Assembly (NCBI GenBank): GCA_020205615.1 | Contig: CM035164.1 | Span: 121,268,307 to 121,332,306 of the forward strand | Direction of reading: 5' to 3' | Source of the DNA: Panax quinquefolius | Lineage: Eukaryota > Streptophyta > Magnoliopsida > Apiales > Araliaceae | DNA length: 64,000 nucleotides | In this document: positions 1 to 11,859 of the stretch, piece after piece | Numbering within the stretch: the stretch's first letter is position 1 | How the letters are laid out: each line of letters starts with the position of its first letter | Program-made: the position numbers and the translations under genes | Notes under the pieces: generated by a model | Databases searched by the model: none | What the model was told of the DNA's origin: nothing | Seen by the model: the letters and a program-made list of their open reading frames with translations, nothing else

Positions 1-1067
1 TGTGCAGGTTTTCTCCCCATTAGGTTTTTCCTGCATCATTAGTGGAACATGCCCCTGTTTATATTGTTTGGGGGATTTCCACAAGCATTACTTGTTAGCT
101 AGAATGTTCTATTTTACATGGAGATTGGGCGTCTTTATCTCCATTATATACTACTGAAATTTGCTGAAAATTGAGTAATGTTTGTTGGATTAGTATACTA
201 TTATTAGCATACTAGCTGTTTCTGTTTTACTGTTCAAATGTGAAACTGAATCATGATTCTAAAGATGCTAGGCATTATTTGTTATCTTCATCATTTGTCC
301 TGTAAAACTTGCTTGCATTATTAGGGAGTATCTATCTTAATAAAATACAAATAATTTTGAATTTCCTTTTTTAGCGACGGACAACATATATACTCATAAA
401 TAAATCGGTTATAAGTAGTCCGTCAAAAGTTTGAAAAATATCATATATATAATGATACATATAATATTGTTATCAAAAAGCTAGGTTTTTTCCATATTTT
501 TTCTGATGAATTATTCAAACTAGGAAAAAAGAAAAGAGAAGATTTTACAAATAGAGATTGATGGGAGTGGTTAGCATGAAGTTAATTTTGGTCAATACAG
601 TGTCGACACGCAGGCTGGAAGATGAATATGATCTCTTTGTCCGGGTGGGATGGGGCCCTCTGGTCTTATCCATATTTTTCAAACCAAGCACATTGTTGTA
701 TGTGGCTTTTATAACATATAGTAAATGTTTGCTGTTTAAATGCACCAAATTCATATAATAATACATTAATACCTCCTTCAGTTTCAATGTATCCCAAAAC
801 AGTCTCTCAACCTACCTATCATGTGCTGCATAATTGTGATTACCACCAAAAAACACTTGTTGCCAAATCGAGTGAAACACAAGTAATTGAGAACACATAT
901 TGATGTATAGGATAGAAGGTAATAAGACAGAAATCTAGTGAGAATTCCCTTGAGAAATCAGAATTAAGAACAACCAAATTAAGTTACACACTAATCAACA
1001 ATGTTATAACTAGTTAGGTTAAATGATGCACCAGAGGTCCAGAAGAAGTAAGAACAACTTTCCAACA
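1..1067. other. Left-edge non-coding DNA
   Basis: I see no gene here. The stretch is AT-rich and lies downstream of the glycosylase stop codon, so its right end probably holds the 3' untranslated region. Short ORFs at 545-787 (both strands) match nothing I recognise and overlap one another. Confidence 0.5.
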
Positions 1068-4000
1068 CTAGGAGAAACTCTGTGTTTGATAACTACTTGC
1101 AGGTACTTTTTTCTCTTCTATCTTTATTTTCAAGTCATGTTCCAAGTTGTTACTGCACTCATGGTATCTGAAGCAAGTTATAAGATGGTCATTAACCATG
1201 CCTGAAACTTGCATGAACGAGTAGACAACAGTAGGCCGGACGCAGCGAAAGCCTCTTTGCATCAAATCCTTGCTTATGAGGTCTGATTTTGGTGTTTTTG
1301 CTGGCACTTGACGTGCATAGCGAAATCCATTTTGTATTGGCTTGTGGTTTACAAATTTCCAGCAGTAGTTACTGAATGAACCAAATTCCTGCTGGACCTG
1401 CAAATCAATCAACTCTTCAGAGGGAAATTCTTGCAAAGATAAACTCTTCTTCACCAACCAAAAGACTGAAAGAATCTGTATGTCAATTTGAAATATTAAT
1501 CTATTAAAACCAAATCAGATTTTGATTAGAAAACTAAATTTTCTAAAGAAGTTCCTGTGTGATCAGGATAATCATTGAGATTCAGAATAAACAGTCCAAT
1601 ACACCAAAGTATTATGTGGGATAAATGAGCCCGAAGCCACATTCTTGCCAACCACCTATGTTACATGGACTTTTCACTTTACCCTAAAATATCCGTAGTA
1701 TGGGTACTATACACTTTATTTTAGTATAAAATTTTCGGACTCTCCAAAATGATTAAGAAGTACCCAATTCGGACTCTCAAAATGAGACCGTATGGTAACT
1801 ATCCCAATCAAATAGGGTACATGTCTCTATAATTTTATTTACCTTAAGCAGTTGGTTAGCATTTTCGACAACTGCACGAAGCTTTGGTTCAGACAACAAT
1901 GTGCTGCAATTAGCTCTCACCGACAACTTCTGCTCAGTGAACTTTGCAATGGATGATGGATCAAAGTTGTCGAAATGCTTCCTGCGAGAAAGTTACAACT
2001 ATGACATTTAGCTTTTCATCTCTATGCAGATTAAAAATTAACAATTTACAAGCAAACTGACCTGAATGCGTCTCTCTTGTAAAGAATTGCAGGCCAGGTG
2101 AGTTCTGCCAAAGCTATTGATAGAACAAATAGTTCAAATAGCTTCCTATCATCATAAACTGGAACTCCCCATTCACCATCATGGAAAGAACTATAAAGAG
2201 GGTCTACAAGAAAAAATGACCAAGAAATAAGGTGATTTGTAATGAGTTAAATTACTAATATTATTTCTTTTTCTTCCCCCACCCCACCTGCTGATTTGTA
2301 CATTAAAAAGCCCGGTTACCCACACCCCACCCCACCCCGATTACATACACCCTTAACTGAAACTTTCTACATTAAAAAAAAGCTCAATCAAATTATGTTT
2401 TCACTACCCTACAAAAGTTGGTGGATAGTTAATTCCAAATAGGTGCCAGACTCCAACTTATACTTGAAGTATGCAACATTTTTACCAGTTCTTTTAAGAG
2501 TAATGCTACGCAGACAGGGGAATGGGACAGGAAAATTGGACCGGTTGTTAATTTTTTTTTTTTTTTTTGGCTAGTGACTTCCAATAAATTTAAAACTTAT
2601 CCAAAAAACCGGTCCAATAATCCTGTCCGGCAAGACTTATTCTTCTTTTAATGTTTGTATTCTGAATTATAAGATTAATATTGATTTTTTAAAAATTAAA
2701 TTTAGATATTTTTAAACTTAAAATTGACATGATTAATTTTAATTTTGAAAATTATAAATCTTATAATTAATAGTACTTTTTACATAATTTATAATATTCA
2801 GAATTGTATTAACAAAAATTAAATGAATTCATGTTAATTTTGAATTTAAAATTGACCTTTAAAATATCAATATTAATTTTATAATTTGAAAGAGACATAG
2901 AATTTATTTTTGTGCGAATCACTTTCTTTCATAAAATCTCCAAGAATTTGAAAGAAAAGAAATGTAACATAAAACTTCATGGTGCAAGTCACTCAACTCA
3001 TCTTCAGCCTTATCCTTCATGTCACTTAAGATTTTTGGATATAATATAATCTCAAAATTTAGAGCTAATACAAATTTATATGATTTTGATCAATACAATA
3101 CTTAATGTTGCAAAATATTATTATCAAGTATATAATTGTTATTTTAAAAATTAAAACCACAATTTTAAATTTCACAAATTAGTCATGATAAATTCAAATG
3201 AGATTTTTGTTTTATTCATTGAGTAATAACCAATAAGAAAATAAATTATACTATAAAACGAATGGCTTATAAAACGAGTAATAACTAATAAGAAAATAAA
3301 TTATATAAGATAGACTTATAAAACAAATGTTTTTAACATCACCTAAATTTAATAAAAATTAATTTATTTCAAATACCTATTTAAGATTGGCTTATAAAAT
3401 TCAGTAATAACTAATAAGAAAATAAATTATATAAGAATATTCTAATAAAACTAGAGTTTTTTTAGCCATCTATTAACGACATAAAAAAAATTTAGGAGGA
3501 AATCAAGGATTTAAATTCATTATTTTTAATTAAATAGTTTTACCATGATAAATAATAATTACATAATTTATTAATTTATTTCAAATACCTTAATTTAATA
3601 ATTACACAATTTGTTAATTCATTTTAAATACCTAATTATCTTTTAAATAAGTTTGAACTCCCACCTTAAAAAAGTTGGTATTTAATATTTTGATAATATC
3701 CAATCTCATCTATAATTTATTCTCAACTAATAAATAATAATCAATTAACACGCGTATGAATACACATTATTGGCCAAAAGATTGCCCGCTAAACATATTA
3801 TTCAAATTTCAAATTCCAAAAAAAAAAAAATGTAAAGAACAAAAATGCCTGACATACCGGAGTAAGGTGTGATCCAATCGCACCGCTTTAGCGGCACAGT
3901 TGCCAATGACGAACACTTTGCATCTTCAGGCGAAGCCTTAACAGTTGAAGGAGTACCATCATTACCTTTCTCTCTCCTCCCAACTTTTTTAAATTTATTT

Positions 4001-4269
4001 TCACCTATAACACTACCGCTTGAATCCGATGAAAATGAATTATTCGCCGATGGAATATTAACGTTATTTTTGCTCTGAACAGCAATAGCTCTGACAGGCG
4101 TATCGGAATTCGACCTCTTCGGCTTCTCCGGCGTGTTATTCAGAGCACCCTCCTTCTTTTGCTTCGACTCTTCTTCCGACTACCTAACTCTGTTTCCGGC
4201 CGGTCCTAGAATCGTCCGTGTTGCTGAAGCCGGTTTAACCGGTGACCGGAGCTCAGTAGCTACTGACAT
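1068..4269 (-). CDS. DNA-3-methyladenine glycosylase I (TAG) family gene, four exons, premature stop in exon 1
   Basis: Base-excision repair glycosylase of the bacterial Tag family, expected to remove 3-methyladenine from DNA in nucleus or organelles. Exons on the minus strand are 4269-3858, 2203-2062, 1981-1843 and 1397-1068; all introns are GT-AG and the phases fit, giving 340 codons. Exon 1 is a low-complexity plant N-terminus containing LGPAGNR, then KRCDWITPY. Exon 2 reads DPLYSSFHDGEWGVPV; exon 4 has FVNHKP, YSFMQV and NDHLITC. The Cys and His of RCDW/FHD and the His and Cys of NDHLITC fit the family's zinc ligands. Two oddities: codon 30 (4182-4180) is TAG, where one base change from CAG would read Gln, and no Met follows in exon 1; and CVRPTVVYSF has Arg where the family usually has Gly. 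Intron 1 (1.65 kb) contains repeats. If the stop is real the gene is dead or needs another start; otherwise it is a base error. Confidence 0.88.
2660..2890. repeat. AT-rich inverted-repeat element in glycosylase intron 1
   Basis: The ends are imperfect inverted repeats of about 30 bases (ATTATAAGATTAATATTGAT on the left and its near complement at 2861-2890). The interior resembles the AT-rich MITE sequence at 28465-28722. Probably an old MITE remnant; no target duplication is clear. Confidence 0.45.
3205..3440. repeat. AT-rich dispersed tandem repeat in intron 1
   Basis: Three copies of a segment around AATAAGAAAATAAATTATA start near 3230, 3288 and 3413, with ACTAATAAG or ACCAATAAG upstream of each. 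Simple local duplication inside the long first intron. Confidence 0.6.
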
Positions 4270-6821
4270 TGATGAATACTTTAGAATTCCAGTAGAGGTA
4301 ATTCAAGTAAATAAAATGGATTTTTGGGGCTAAAATTGGCAATTAAAGGTGACGGGAGAGAGATGAATAAGGGAGATTGGAAGAGCAAAGAATGTTAAAA
4401 CGAAAAACGGATGGATTTCGGAGTTTTTAAGAAAGAGAGGGAGGGGAAAAGTGTAGGACCGGTTTTCAGCCGGGGATATTGTATACGTGTCAGTTAACTA
4501 CACAGTTTGACTGGGTTTCTATTTTAATTCTCCATTTTACCCTTACACTATGTAGTAGTATATCCTAAGTATTTGTTAATTTGATTATACAAAATTTGAA
4601 TTGTTTCTTTGTTTTAAACATTTTATTGATTAAATAGTGGACTATGATTAATATTATCTAATCATTCGATTTGAGCTTAATGAAAAATAGACAATTTATT
4701 TTTGAACAAATAAAAAGTGACGTATATTCACAAAGATTTTTTTTTCCCATGAATAAATATTAATACGAAAAAGAGCTCATAAAAATTAATTATGGTTTAT
4801 GAAAATTTTAATATTTACATATAAAAGTTCAAAACATCATAGATACCTTAATTACATTTGATTTTAATTTTTTTCCATTATCTAGACCATTTATATTCAA
4901 TCTCAATGATGTAAAAATAAATTTGATCCGAGGTTGTGATCAATAAATAAATAAGTTTTCAATGGTTCAATATTTATTTCATTATAATAATAAAATTATT
5001 GGAGTGCATCACCAAATAAAATAAAATTTATATATTTTTACAAAGCTTTTTGCTTAATGTTGATTTTTTTTCTTTTTTGCTCATAAATGGACTTTTATCC
5101 TTTTCCATATAACTTAAACGAGTGGTTTTGGTCATATAATTAATAAAAAAGTATTGACATGTAGAGATTAATCTTCTCCTACCGTGTTAACACTGTATTA
5201 TTCAATTGACTAAAATTAATTTCATGTTCACATAAGAATCATTAAAAAGTAAGATTATGATTAAATCATCCCCAAGTGATTTAGTGTTAAGTTGTTGGGA
5301 AAAGGGGTAGATGTGATAATTTGCAAGAGAAGGCAAAGTGATAGTCCGGTGAAGTGGCGGTTGGAAGTGGTTTAGGCCGGGAGTCGTAATCAATTGTTGT
5401 TGTTAAGAGTCCAGCAAATTGGGTTTTCGATTGCTAACCGTTACAAAAAAGATTCCAAAGCCAAGCCCACCATCATCACCTAATCAAACTCTAAAAGTGG
5501 GCTATCAACGGCTCTATATGACTTGGTATTTACCTTTTCTACTTTATTTCATCCCTATGCTTCATTTATATAACAATAAGTCTAGGGGGACATTTTCAGT
5601 GATTTTTTTTTTTTGATTTTTTTTTTTGTAGTACCTCCCAAAAAATGTATAGTATTTATTCTAACTGAAATTTTTGTAAAAAACAGTATTTTATGTGTAA
5701 TTTGGATACATCTGAAATACTGGCATGTATATATTCAACTCGCTTTCAGTATGTATGATATAAAATGAACAATACGTGTGTGTGTGTGTGTATGTATATA
5801 TGTAGGGGCGGATGGAGCTACATTATAAATCTTATTTTGAACTATAAAATTATAAAATTTTATATAAATCACATTTATAGAAAACTTGAATGTTGCAAAG
5901 GAACAAAAAGACATTCACATGTAATTATGATGTTGCCAGAAAAATCAAAAGAGAAGAAATCAAAGCATGAGAATTGACAGGAATGAAGGATTCCTTTTAA
6001 TCGTCCCCTAAACCTTTGACGTGTTGATATGCATCAACTTACCAAAGCAATCTACCATTCTTTTGTAAATCCACCAAAACCAAAAAAACACCTTCAGTTC
6101 ATTAAGCTTTTATTTTGAACTTAAAATATGTTAATATGGAACTATATATAGGAGAATATATTATTAATAAACATGATGTATGTACAAGAAACTTTACTCC
6201 TGGCCCTGGACTAATTATATGAATAATTTCTTTTTCTTTTTGGACTTACCATTACAAAAAAATGAACCAAACCCAAACAAATTTGCACTCCCCTTGGAAA
6301 TGTAAGACGGTGGAATGTTCAAAATAAGATTTATAATTCTAATTCCGTTGCTAAAATTACATTTCAATTGGTTTTGGAACCGAAACCGTACCAAATGAAA
6401 TCGTACCGCATCAATCACAAGCAGTTTCATGTGCGGTTTTCAATTTGTTAAAACGCACCTAAGCGGTTTCGAGTATGATTTAGACTTCAAACCGCATCAT
6501 ACTTACCCCTAATTTCATATGACAAAAAACCCACACTTAAGTTCCATAGATTTGGTGTAGTGATCCATGGTAGTGTACCCAATTGTACATATTTACAACT
6601 CTATTATCCTTTTAAAAAGCAAATCATCTAGCTACGAGCCTACTGTCAATCCCATACAGCCCATTATCCCCAGAATGTTATATATTTTCTTTAGTGTACG
6701 CCCGTTTAAGCTTGCTGGCTCTTATTTAAGATTGTATGGGCTTAATAACTTTTGTTTATTAATGGCTTGTAACTTTTTCCCACAAGCTCTTTCGTGCACT
6801 CAAGGGCGATTTGATAAAGAT
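4270..6821. other. Intergenic DNA upstream of the glycosylase gene
   Basis: This holds the 5' leader and presumed promoter of the glycosylase gene near 4270-4500, then AT-rich DNA with no convincing ORF. Short T runs occur near 5605 and 5620. Confidence 0.5.
5776..5800. repeat. (GT)n microsatellite
   Basis: A GT dinucleotide run of about 15 bases passes into a TATG/TATA tract. Confidence 0.8.
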
Positions 6822-6824
6822 TAA

Positions 6825-7804
6825 TGCTATATTTGGATTGATGGAATAGGAGGGAGAATGGAATGAATTATTTCATTGAAATGATAAAAATGTTGTTTGG
6901 TTTGTTTATTCCAATGGAATAATATATTCTGTGTGGAATAGGTATTAACTTAAAATTATAATTTTTATTCTGGAAGAATTAGAATAAACTTATTCCATCT
7001 ATTATTTTTAAGTAATTGACAAATATACCTTAAAAAAAAAAATAGGGTTCCATGTTCTTTCATTCAATCAATCTATCGATCTGCGAAAAATAATAATATT
7101 ACGTAATTATGTATACACCTTTACCCTCACCCACCCCACCCCACCCCACCCCACCCAACCCAACCCACCCCTACACCCCATCCCACCCCACCCAAAAAAT
7201 AATATTATGTGATTATATATACACCATACACCCTTACCATCACCCCCCCCCCACCCACCCCACCCCCACCCACCCACCCCTCACCCCATCCCCCACTCCC
7301 ACCCACCCCCACCCAAAAAATAATATTATGTGATTATGTATACACCTTACCATCACCCCATCCCCATCTCACCCCAAAAAAATAATATTATGTGATTATG
7401 TATACACCTCTTACCCCCACCCCACCCCACTCAACCCCAAAAAAATAATATTATGTGATTATGTATACACCTCTTACCCTTTTATATATATTTTATATAT
7501 AAACATTTTTATATATATATAAAAATTATATGAAAAAGTATAGTAAAAAAAAAAGAATATAATTATAAAAAAATTTAGAGAAATATGTGTTAATTTTTAA
7601 TATAAATTGAATTTAAGTTAAATTTGAACATTTGGGGGGTATTTAGGTCACTTTCTAATTATTTATTTCATTCTTAGATGTATTCATAACATCAACCAAA
7701 CATGTACATGGAATATTAAAAAATCATTCCATTCCCTTCCTTATTCCATTCCCCCATCTATTCCATTCCCTATTCTATTCCATTCCTTCAATCCAAACGT
7801 AGCA
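6825..7804. mobile_element. Harbinger/Tourist-type MITE with minisatellite core
   Basis: The left end begins TGCTATATTTGGATTGATGG and the right end is the complement of TGCTACGTTTGGATTGAAGG. The inverted ends extend through GGAATAG-rich sequence for about 40 bases. The trinucleotide TAA lies at both sides (6822-6824 and 7805-7807), the target duplication expected of PIF/Harbinger elements. There is no transposase ORF, so it is non-autonomous. At 980 bp it is long for a Tourist MITE because of the internal C-rich repeat. Confidence 0.82.
7088..7475. repeat. C-rich minisatellite inside the Harbinger MITE
   Basis: Five copies of AATAATATTATGTGATTATG plus TATACACC start near 7092, 7196, 7319, 7382 and 7444. 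They are separated by variable runs of CCCAC/CCACC. Copy spacing differs (about 60 to 120 bases), so the C-rich linker length is what varies. A plus-strand ORF over it (7109-7333) is a by-product of the repeat. Confidence 0.85.
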
Positions 7805-7807
7805 TAA

Positions 7808-8316
7808 GGGTTTGTAAGTTCACATGATAATGATAGTGGTTACAACGGTAACAACGTTTTTTACAGACGTAATTGAAAGTATGATTGCAGCGAAAGCTAC
7901 ATTTGAAAAGTTATGATCTTGTTCGTTTATCATCAACTTATATTGTTGAAATTATGATTCATGTTCGATTATAATTACAACGGTTGCAGCTGAAAGGGTA
8001 AAAAATAACCAAAAATGACAAGAATTATTATATGGTATAAATATATGATAATAAATTAATTATGTAATTACACAAAAATAATAATTTGTGAAAGAAAAAT
8101 TAATATAGTATTTAATATCAATAATATACTACATTTTTTCAAAATATAATAATAAGATGTCGACTGTTTATGTCGGTGGCTAAAACACCTGCGTTTCGGA
8201 CTCCCGCATCTAGGGTATCGAAGAACAAGGTGCGCTGCCAAAACGTAGACTGAAAATGCCCAATTAACGTTGTAGTAACTGAACATGTACTAATAGTACT
8301 TCAAAGGCAGAAAATA
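7808..8316. other. Non-coding DNA between MITE and inverted-repeat element
   Basis: No gene recognised. CGTAATTGAAAGTAT occurs here (near 7868) and again just right of the next element (near 8543), so a short direct repeat brackets the region. Confidence 0.4.
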
Positions 8317-8531
8317 CTTTTACCATGTTGTGGTGGTAGTGTTTTAAGCAATTAGTCACTGTGCTTTAAAAATATTCAAAAAAGCCACGTAGGATATTTT
8401 TAGACGTCTGTTAGTCAAATTGGACGGAATGACTTGATTGCACATTTTTAAAAACTACAGTGGGTCAATTAAATATTTTTAAAGTACAATGGTTAATTGC
8501 TTAAAACATTACAACCACAGTCGGGTAAAAA
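8317..8531. mobile_element. Small non-autonomous TIR element
   Basis: The two halves are inverted copies. The left has GTTTTAAGCAATTAGTCACT followed by GTGCTTTAAAAATATT; the right is the complement of GTTTTAAGCAATTAACCATT followed by GTACTTTAAAAATATT. Length is about 215 bp, with no ORF. The superfamily is not assigned because no target duplication is clear. Confidence 0.65.
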
Positions 8532-8588
8532 TGTTTTTTTACCGTAATTGAAAGTATTCTTAATTTGGAAATGAAAAAGTACAGCTCT

Positions 8589-8715
8589 TTATCTTAACAA
8601 AATGAGTTGCGCTTCCTTTACAACTGACTCAAAATGAGTTAGTGATTCATAAGAGGATCCGCCAGAAACCAATGCCTTTTCTGCACTCTCTTGTAACTCT
8701 TTAGCCCTACGCCTC
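8589..8715 (-). pseudogene. C-terminal end of UDP-glycosyltransferase, cut off by element A
   Basis: Reading minus from the AGGAT target duplication (ATC CT-), the frame gives RRRAKELQESAEKALVSGGS, ends VVKEAQLILLR and stops with TAA at 8591-8589. This is the usual last helix of a UGT72-type plant glycosyltransferase. It continues the frame of the main part of the gene at 26687-28016: that part ends GEEGKI plus the split codon CT at the duplication. About 42 codons lie here, 18 kb from the rest. Confidence 0.92.
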
Positions 8716-8720
8716 AGGAT

Positions 8721-9437
8721 TGTGGGCCCAAGTGTAAAATTAGGGTTCCACTATCTCATTAAATGTGCAAATTAGGGTTCGCATAATCTAATTAAATGAA
8801 GACGGATAAGTCAGAAATAAAGGGCTAGACCCGGGAGAAACCTCCACGTGTCCCGAGGCAGAAGACTCGTGGAGGCGGCACATTTTGGGATTTGATTGAG
8901 GGATTGGATTGATGGCTAGAAGGACAGGGTAATATGGGCATTACTCTGAGGACTAAAGGGTATTTCTGGAAATTCCCTGAAAGCATGTGCCTGGCACATG
9001 ACCACTTTTCAGGAAACCCTATAAATACCCCTTCCATTCCAATGGGAAAGAGGACCTCTCTCCAGACACATGACTCAGACTCTTTTGGTGACTTAAGGCT
9101 TGGATATTCCACCTAAAAGCACTAAAAGGGTTTGGGACACTCGCTCTCGACTCAAAGGACTCTTTTGGTAGCTTAAGGCTTGGATATTCCACCTAAAAGC
9201 ACTAACAAGATTCGAACACTCTCTCAATTCGAAGAACTGAAAAAGGCTCTTGGAATCCCAATAACCCTAACATGGTTTCCGGATCCTAGGGGTTCTGCCA
9301 CGTGTCGTTGGAGTAATCGCCCACCTGTCGTTCTCCCCTCTACAATCAATCAATCAATTCCGTATTATTCGTGGATTTCTCTCCTCCTCAGCCAACACGA
9401 AACCCTAAACAAGCAAGGCGCGATTTCCTTGCCCACA
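8721..9437 (+). repeat. Element A 5' LTR
   Basis: It starts TGTGGGCCCAAGTGTAAAAT and ends CTTGCCCACA. It contains an internal duplication of about 79-bp period (GACTTAAGGCTTGGATATTC at 9090 and GCTTAAGGCTTGGATATTCC at 9170), which the 3' LTR also has, so the duplication predates the insertion. Confidence 0.95.
9020..9027 (+). promoter_or_regulatory. TATA box in element A 5' LTR
   Basis: CCCTATAAATACCCC, with a matching copy in the 3' LTR at 26270-26277. It is a likely Pol II core promoter at the U3/R boundary. Confidence 0.6.
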
Positions 9438-9443
9438 TTTATT

Positions 9444-9461
9444 TGGCGACTCTGCTGGGGA
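9444..9461 (+). other. Primer-binding site of element A
   Basis: TGGCGACTCTGCTGGGGA lies six bases after the LTR end. It matches the tRNA-Arg-type primer site known from Tat/Ogre elements. Confidence 0.8.
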
Positions 9462-9482
9462 GGTGTAGAATTCTTGAAGGGT

Positions 9483-11345
9483 ATGCCCACAACTCGAAGT
9501 GGGAGAACTACAAGAAGAGTTGCTTCACCAACAAATAACATTTCCTCACCGGATCCAGTTCCAAGGCAAGCAACTCAAGCTTTCCAAAGCGCAAATCTGG
9601 ATTTTGACCAACCACTTATTGAAGATGCTTCAGAAGGAAGTTCGACATCACCACATATGGCCAATCAACAACAAACCAACATAGGAAGGCAAGGTGAGGA
9701 TGCAAGAGGAGAGCAAGCAAATGCTGTGCAACTGGAGATGCTCAATGCGTTGAAGGAAGCACGAGAAGGACAAGGGATGATGATGACCATGATGCTGGAA
9801 ATGCAGAGGAAGCAAGAGGAAATGGGGTATTTCCGCCATCAGTTGATGCAGATCCCTACCTTCAAGGCCATGTTCCCAGGCAGTTCGCAGAGAGAACAAG
9901 CAGGAGTGGAGGACGACAACAATGGGAGCAACAACAAAGAGAACCAGATTGTATCTCCATTGACGGAAAGTCAATCGGTTCCAATAATCAACTTAGAGCC
10001 CCAGAACAGTAGTGACATACCACAACCTATGTTGGAAGCAAGCCAATCTCAGATAAATAGCATCCCAACTGCTCTCCCAGTATTTTCACAGGTGCAGATG
10101 CCAACCGTCCCAATCCATGTCCAGCGAGTGAGCCAGCAACTGCCACTAATGCCAGCTTTGCATGATGCAAGTGTGCATCAACCATACACACCGCCGGTAC
10201 AACAGTATATCACAACACCCCAGAGAGTTCATGCCACGAGCCAGTACGTGACGAAGGATGATATGATCGATGTGATCAATCAACTTCGCAGGTAGACATC
10301 CCGACCCTCGGAGTTAGACTTTACTCCACCTTACCCGGCACACATTTGGAGGCAACCTTACCCGACAGGGTATATTGAGCATCCCCCACAATTTCCAAAA
10401 TACAACGGAGAGAAAGGAAATGACAGGGAGCATATTTCCATGTTTGTAGAGTCGATGTCTCCGTGGCTAGGATATGATGAAGTGAACAACCATAACTTGT
10501 TAATGCGGGAATTCAACAAGACTTTGACGGATAGTGCCTTCAGTTGGTACTATAATTTGGAGAAGGGGTCAGTCTATGATTGGGATGACCTAAAATTACA
10601 ATTTTTTAAGAAGTTTTTCTATGTACAGAAACAGGTAACCATTGTAGAGCTCATGCGGTTTAAGCGAGAAGCCGAATGAGGAGTCACGATTACGTTAGCC
10701 GACAAAGTTCAGGCCAAGCAAAGAAGTGTGTAAAACCAATTAAAGAAAAGAACTTGGTTAGCATATGCAACAATGGTGTTTTAGACTCCTTCAAGCCCCA
10801 CCTCATTACCAAGGCGTGTGATTCATTTGCGACCCTCTCATCTTTTGCACAAGACTTGGGGGAATCATGACATTCCCCACCACCATCGATGGATACATGG
10901 AAGATCAAGAGGATGCGACAAGCGTGGCTTTGGTGGATTCTCAGTCAAAACCACAAGGGGGCAACAGGGAGAAGAATGAGAAATTTGAACGAAGTAGAGA
11001 AAAGCATGGGGACAAGTATACCACAATGCCGCTTCAAGGCTATCACATGCGGCGAAGAAGGCGTTCAGAGCTGTGACGAACAATGGGTCGAAAGCACGGA
11101 GTGGTGAAACCTCCAAGGCCCCTGTCCGGTTATCAAGAAATGAAAAGAAGATCGACTTACGTGTACACCACCAATACGCAGGCATTCCACTATGGATTGC
11201 TACGGTCTACTGGAGGATATACCATGAGAAATTAGCGGTACGGGAGATTGAACTAGAGAAGAAACGCGTGCAACACCATCACTCATGGTGCAGTCCCGAA
11301 AGTCAAGAACTCAAATATTGGCTCTACGTACCATCGAACAAACTC
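9483..11345 (+). pseudogene. Element A gag, broken
   Basis: The start chosen is ATG 9483 (MPTTRSGRTTRR); an upstream ATG in the same frame lies inside the LTR and is not used. Residues 1-270 are Gln/Met-rich with a charged coiled-coil-like stretch (MLNALKEAREGQGMM). A TAG at 10293-10295 then interrupts, and the same frame continues with YPTGYIEHPPQFPKYNGEKG and FSWYYNLEKGSVYDWDDL, the hallmark of the plant retrotransposon gag (capsid) domain. TGA at 10677 and two frame changes (near 10680 and 10867) follow, with recognisable pieces such as AKKCVKPIKEKNLVS. Homology fades near 11345. No zinc knuckle is seen. The first stop is one base change from CAG. Confidence 0.8.
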
Positions 11346-11398
11346 TAAACTACAGATGAATTAAAAATCCACCCAAGATGGCGGTCCACCAAAAATGG

Positions 11399-11710
11399 TG
11401 GTTTAAGTCCTCAGGAATATCCCTTGCCAAGTAAATTGGATGACCAAGGGAGGAGACACAAGAATTGACGACTAAAAAAAAAACCACCCAAGATGGTGGT
11501 CCACTCTAAACGGTGATCAAGTCCTCGTAGACTGCACTTGCCAAGAAATTGGACAACCCAAGTGACGAGGCACCCGATTTTAAGTCCTCGTAGACTGCAC
11601 TTGCCAAAATATTGGACGACCCAAGTGACGAGTCACCCATTTTAAAGTCCTCGTAGACTGCACTTGCCAAGAAATTGGACGACCCAAGTGACGAGGCACC
11701 CGAGTGTTAC
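11399..11710. repeat. 63-bp tandem repeat in element A
   Basis: Three near-identical units start at 11521, 11584 and 11647, each with GTCCTCGTAGACTGCACTTG and then GACCCAAGTGACGAG. A diverged copy begins near 11405. The next 150 bp carries looser repeats around GTTACACTTTAT. Element B inserted at the right edge of this block. Confidence 0.9.
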
Positions 11711-11859
11711 ACTTTATCATCAAAAGTGAATGAGGCACCTGACTATAAGCATTCAGACCCGAAAAGTTATACTTTCAACTTTAATAAAAGTAATTGAGGC
11801 GCCTGAGTATAAGCCCTCAACCCCGAAAGAAGTTACACTTTATCTCTAAAAGTGGTGAA

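Noticed and set aside
545..787. Overlapping ORFs on both strands near the left edge
   Set aside because: No family resemblance, no splice or codon pattern; likely chance.
6330..6515. AAACCG-rich block ending near ACTTACCCCTAA, resembling a hAT-type MITE edge
   Set aside because: No matching opposite end or 8-bp duplication could be found.
7109..7333. Pro/Thr/His-rich ORF
   Set aside because: Pure product of the C-rich minisatellite.
9180..9482. N-terminal extension of the element A gag ORF
   Set aside because: It lies in the LTR and across the primer site; the ATG at 9483 is the sensible start.
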